A stretch of 21,876 nucleotides of DNA from Burkholderia sp. Its GTDB lineage: Bacteria > Pseudomonadota > Gammaproteobacteria > Burkholderiales > Burkholderiaceae. A program made the translations under genes and the position numbers. The stretch covers positions 1 to 21,876 of the forward strand of contig JASLEG010000212.1 in assembly GCA_030151225.1 (NCBI GenBank). The letters run 5' to 3'. The notes under the pieces are model-generated. The model was given only the letters and a program-made list of their open reading frames with translations, was not told the DNA's origin and made no database searches. Shown one piece after another: positions 14,850 to 21,876 of this stretch (position 1 is its first letter; every line of letters begins with the position of its first letter).

Positions 14850-21876
<7,027 letters not shown>

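Overview
The window is GC-rich (roughly 65-70% by eye), with long overlapping open frames on both strands. Protein families and codon use point to a Burkholderia-type betaproteobacterium. A plant-associated member of the B. gladioli/glumae/plantarii group is my best guess, but it is inferred from gene content and not proven.

Layout, left to right. (1) Positions 1-748 are the 5' part of an IS3-family insertion sequence on the minus strand, running off the window. Its orfA carries an internal amber codon, and the element appears to end directly against the stop codon of the next gene. (2) Positions 749-5835 hold a small metabolic locus. A MocR/PdxR-type regulator (minus strand) is divergent from a plus-strand operon: a DUF1537 acid-sugar kinase, a PdxA2-type dehydrogenase, and an unrecognised phosphate-binding TIM-barrel protein. 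Two decayed genes follow: a cupin with an internal deletion and a cyclase-family hydrolase with a frameshift and a missing C-terminal half. The first two plus-strand genes overlap by 4 bases, and the barrel gene and cupin remnant also overlap by 4 bases. An 11-bp perfect inverted repeat in the divergent promoter region is a good operator candidate. (3) Positions 5836-6578 contain no convincing gene. Part of this stretch is distinctly AT-rich and holds a sigma70-like promoter and several hairpins ahead of mbtH. (4) Positions 6579-21876 (end) are a biosynthetic gene cluster with all genes on the plus strand: mbtH-like helper, MacA-type adaptor, MacB-type ABC transporter, NodT-type outer-membrane lipoprotein, a CmlA-like diiron beta-hydroxylase (metallo-beta-lactamase fold), an M20 carbamoylase/amidohydrolase, and a giant megasynthase that leaves the window.

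The megasynthase reads FAAL - ACP - KS - AT (malonyl) - ACP - class III aminotransferase, with no KR, DH or ER. This is the architecture of the first subunit of iturin/mycosubtilin-type (and probably occidiofungin-type) lipopeptide synthetases. The predicted logic is: activate a free fatty acid as an adenylate, load it on ACP1, extend once with malonate, and convert the beta-keto group on ACP2 to a beta-amino group that becomes part of the peptide macrocycle. MbtH implies NRPS adenylation domains beyond the window. The CmlA-like enzyme implies a beta-hydroxylated amino acid in the peptide, and MacAB-NodT is the likely tripartite exporter. The role of the M20 hydrolase is not evident.

The most interesting points are the combination of the beta-amino-fatty-acyl starter synthase with a CmlA-like hydroxylase, an M20 hydrolase and a dedicated exporter; the barrel protein of unknown reaction in the DUF1537/PdxA2 operon; the abrupt junction where that operon is truncated next to the cluster; and 14-bp tandem repeats that start inside the last codons of the hydroxylase gene.
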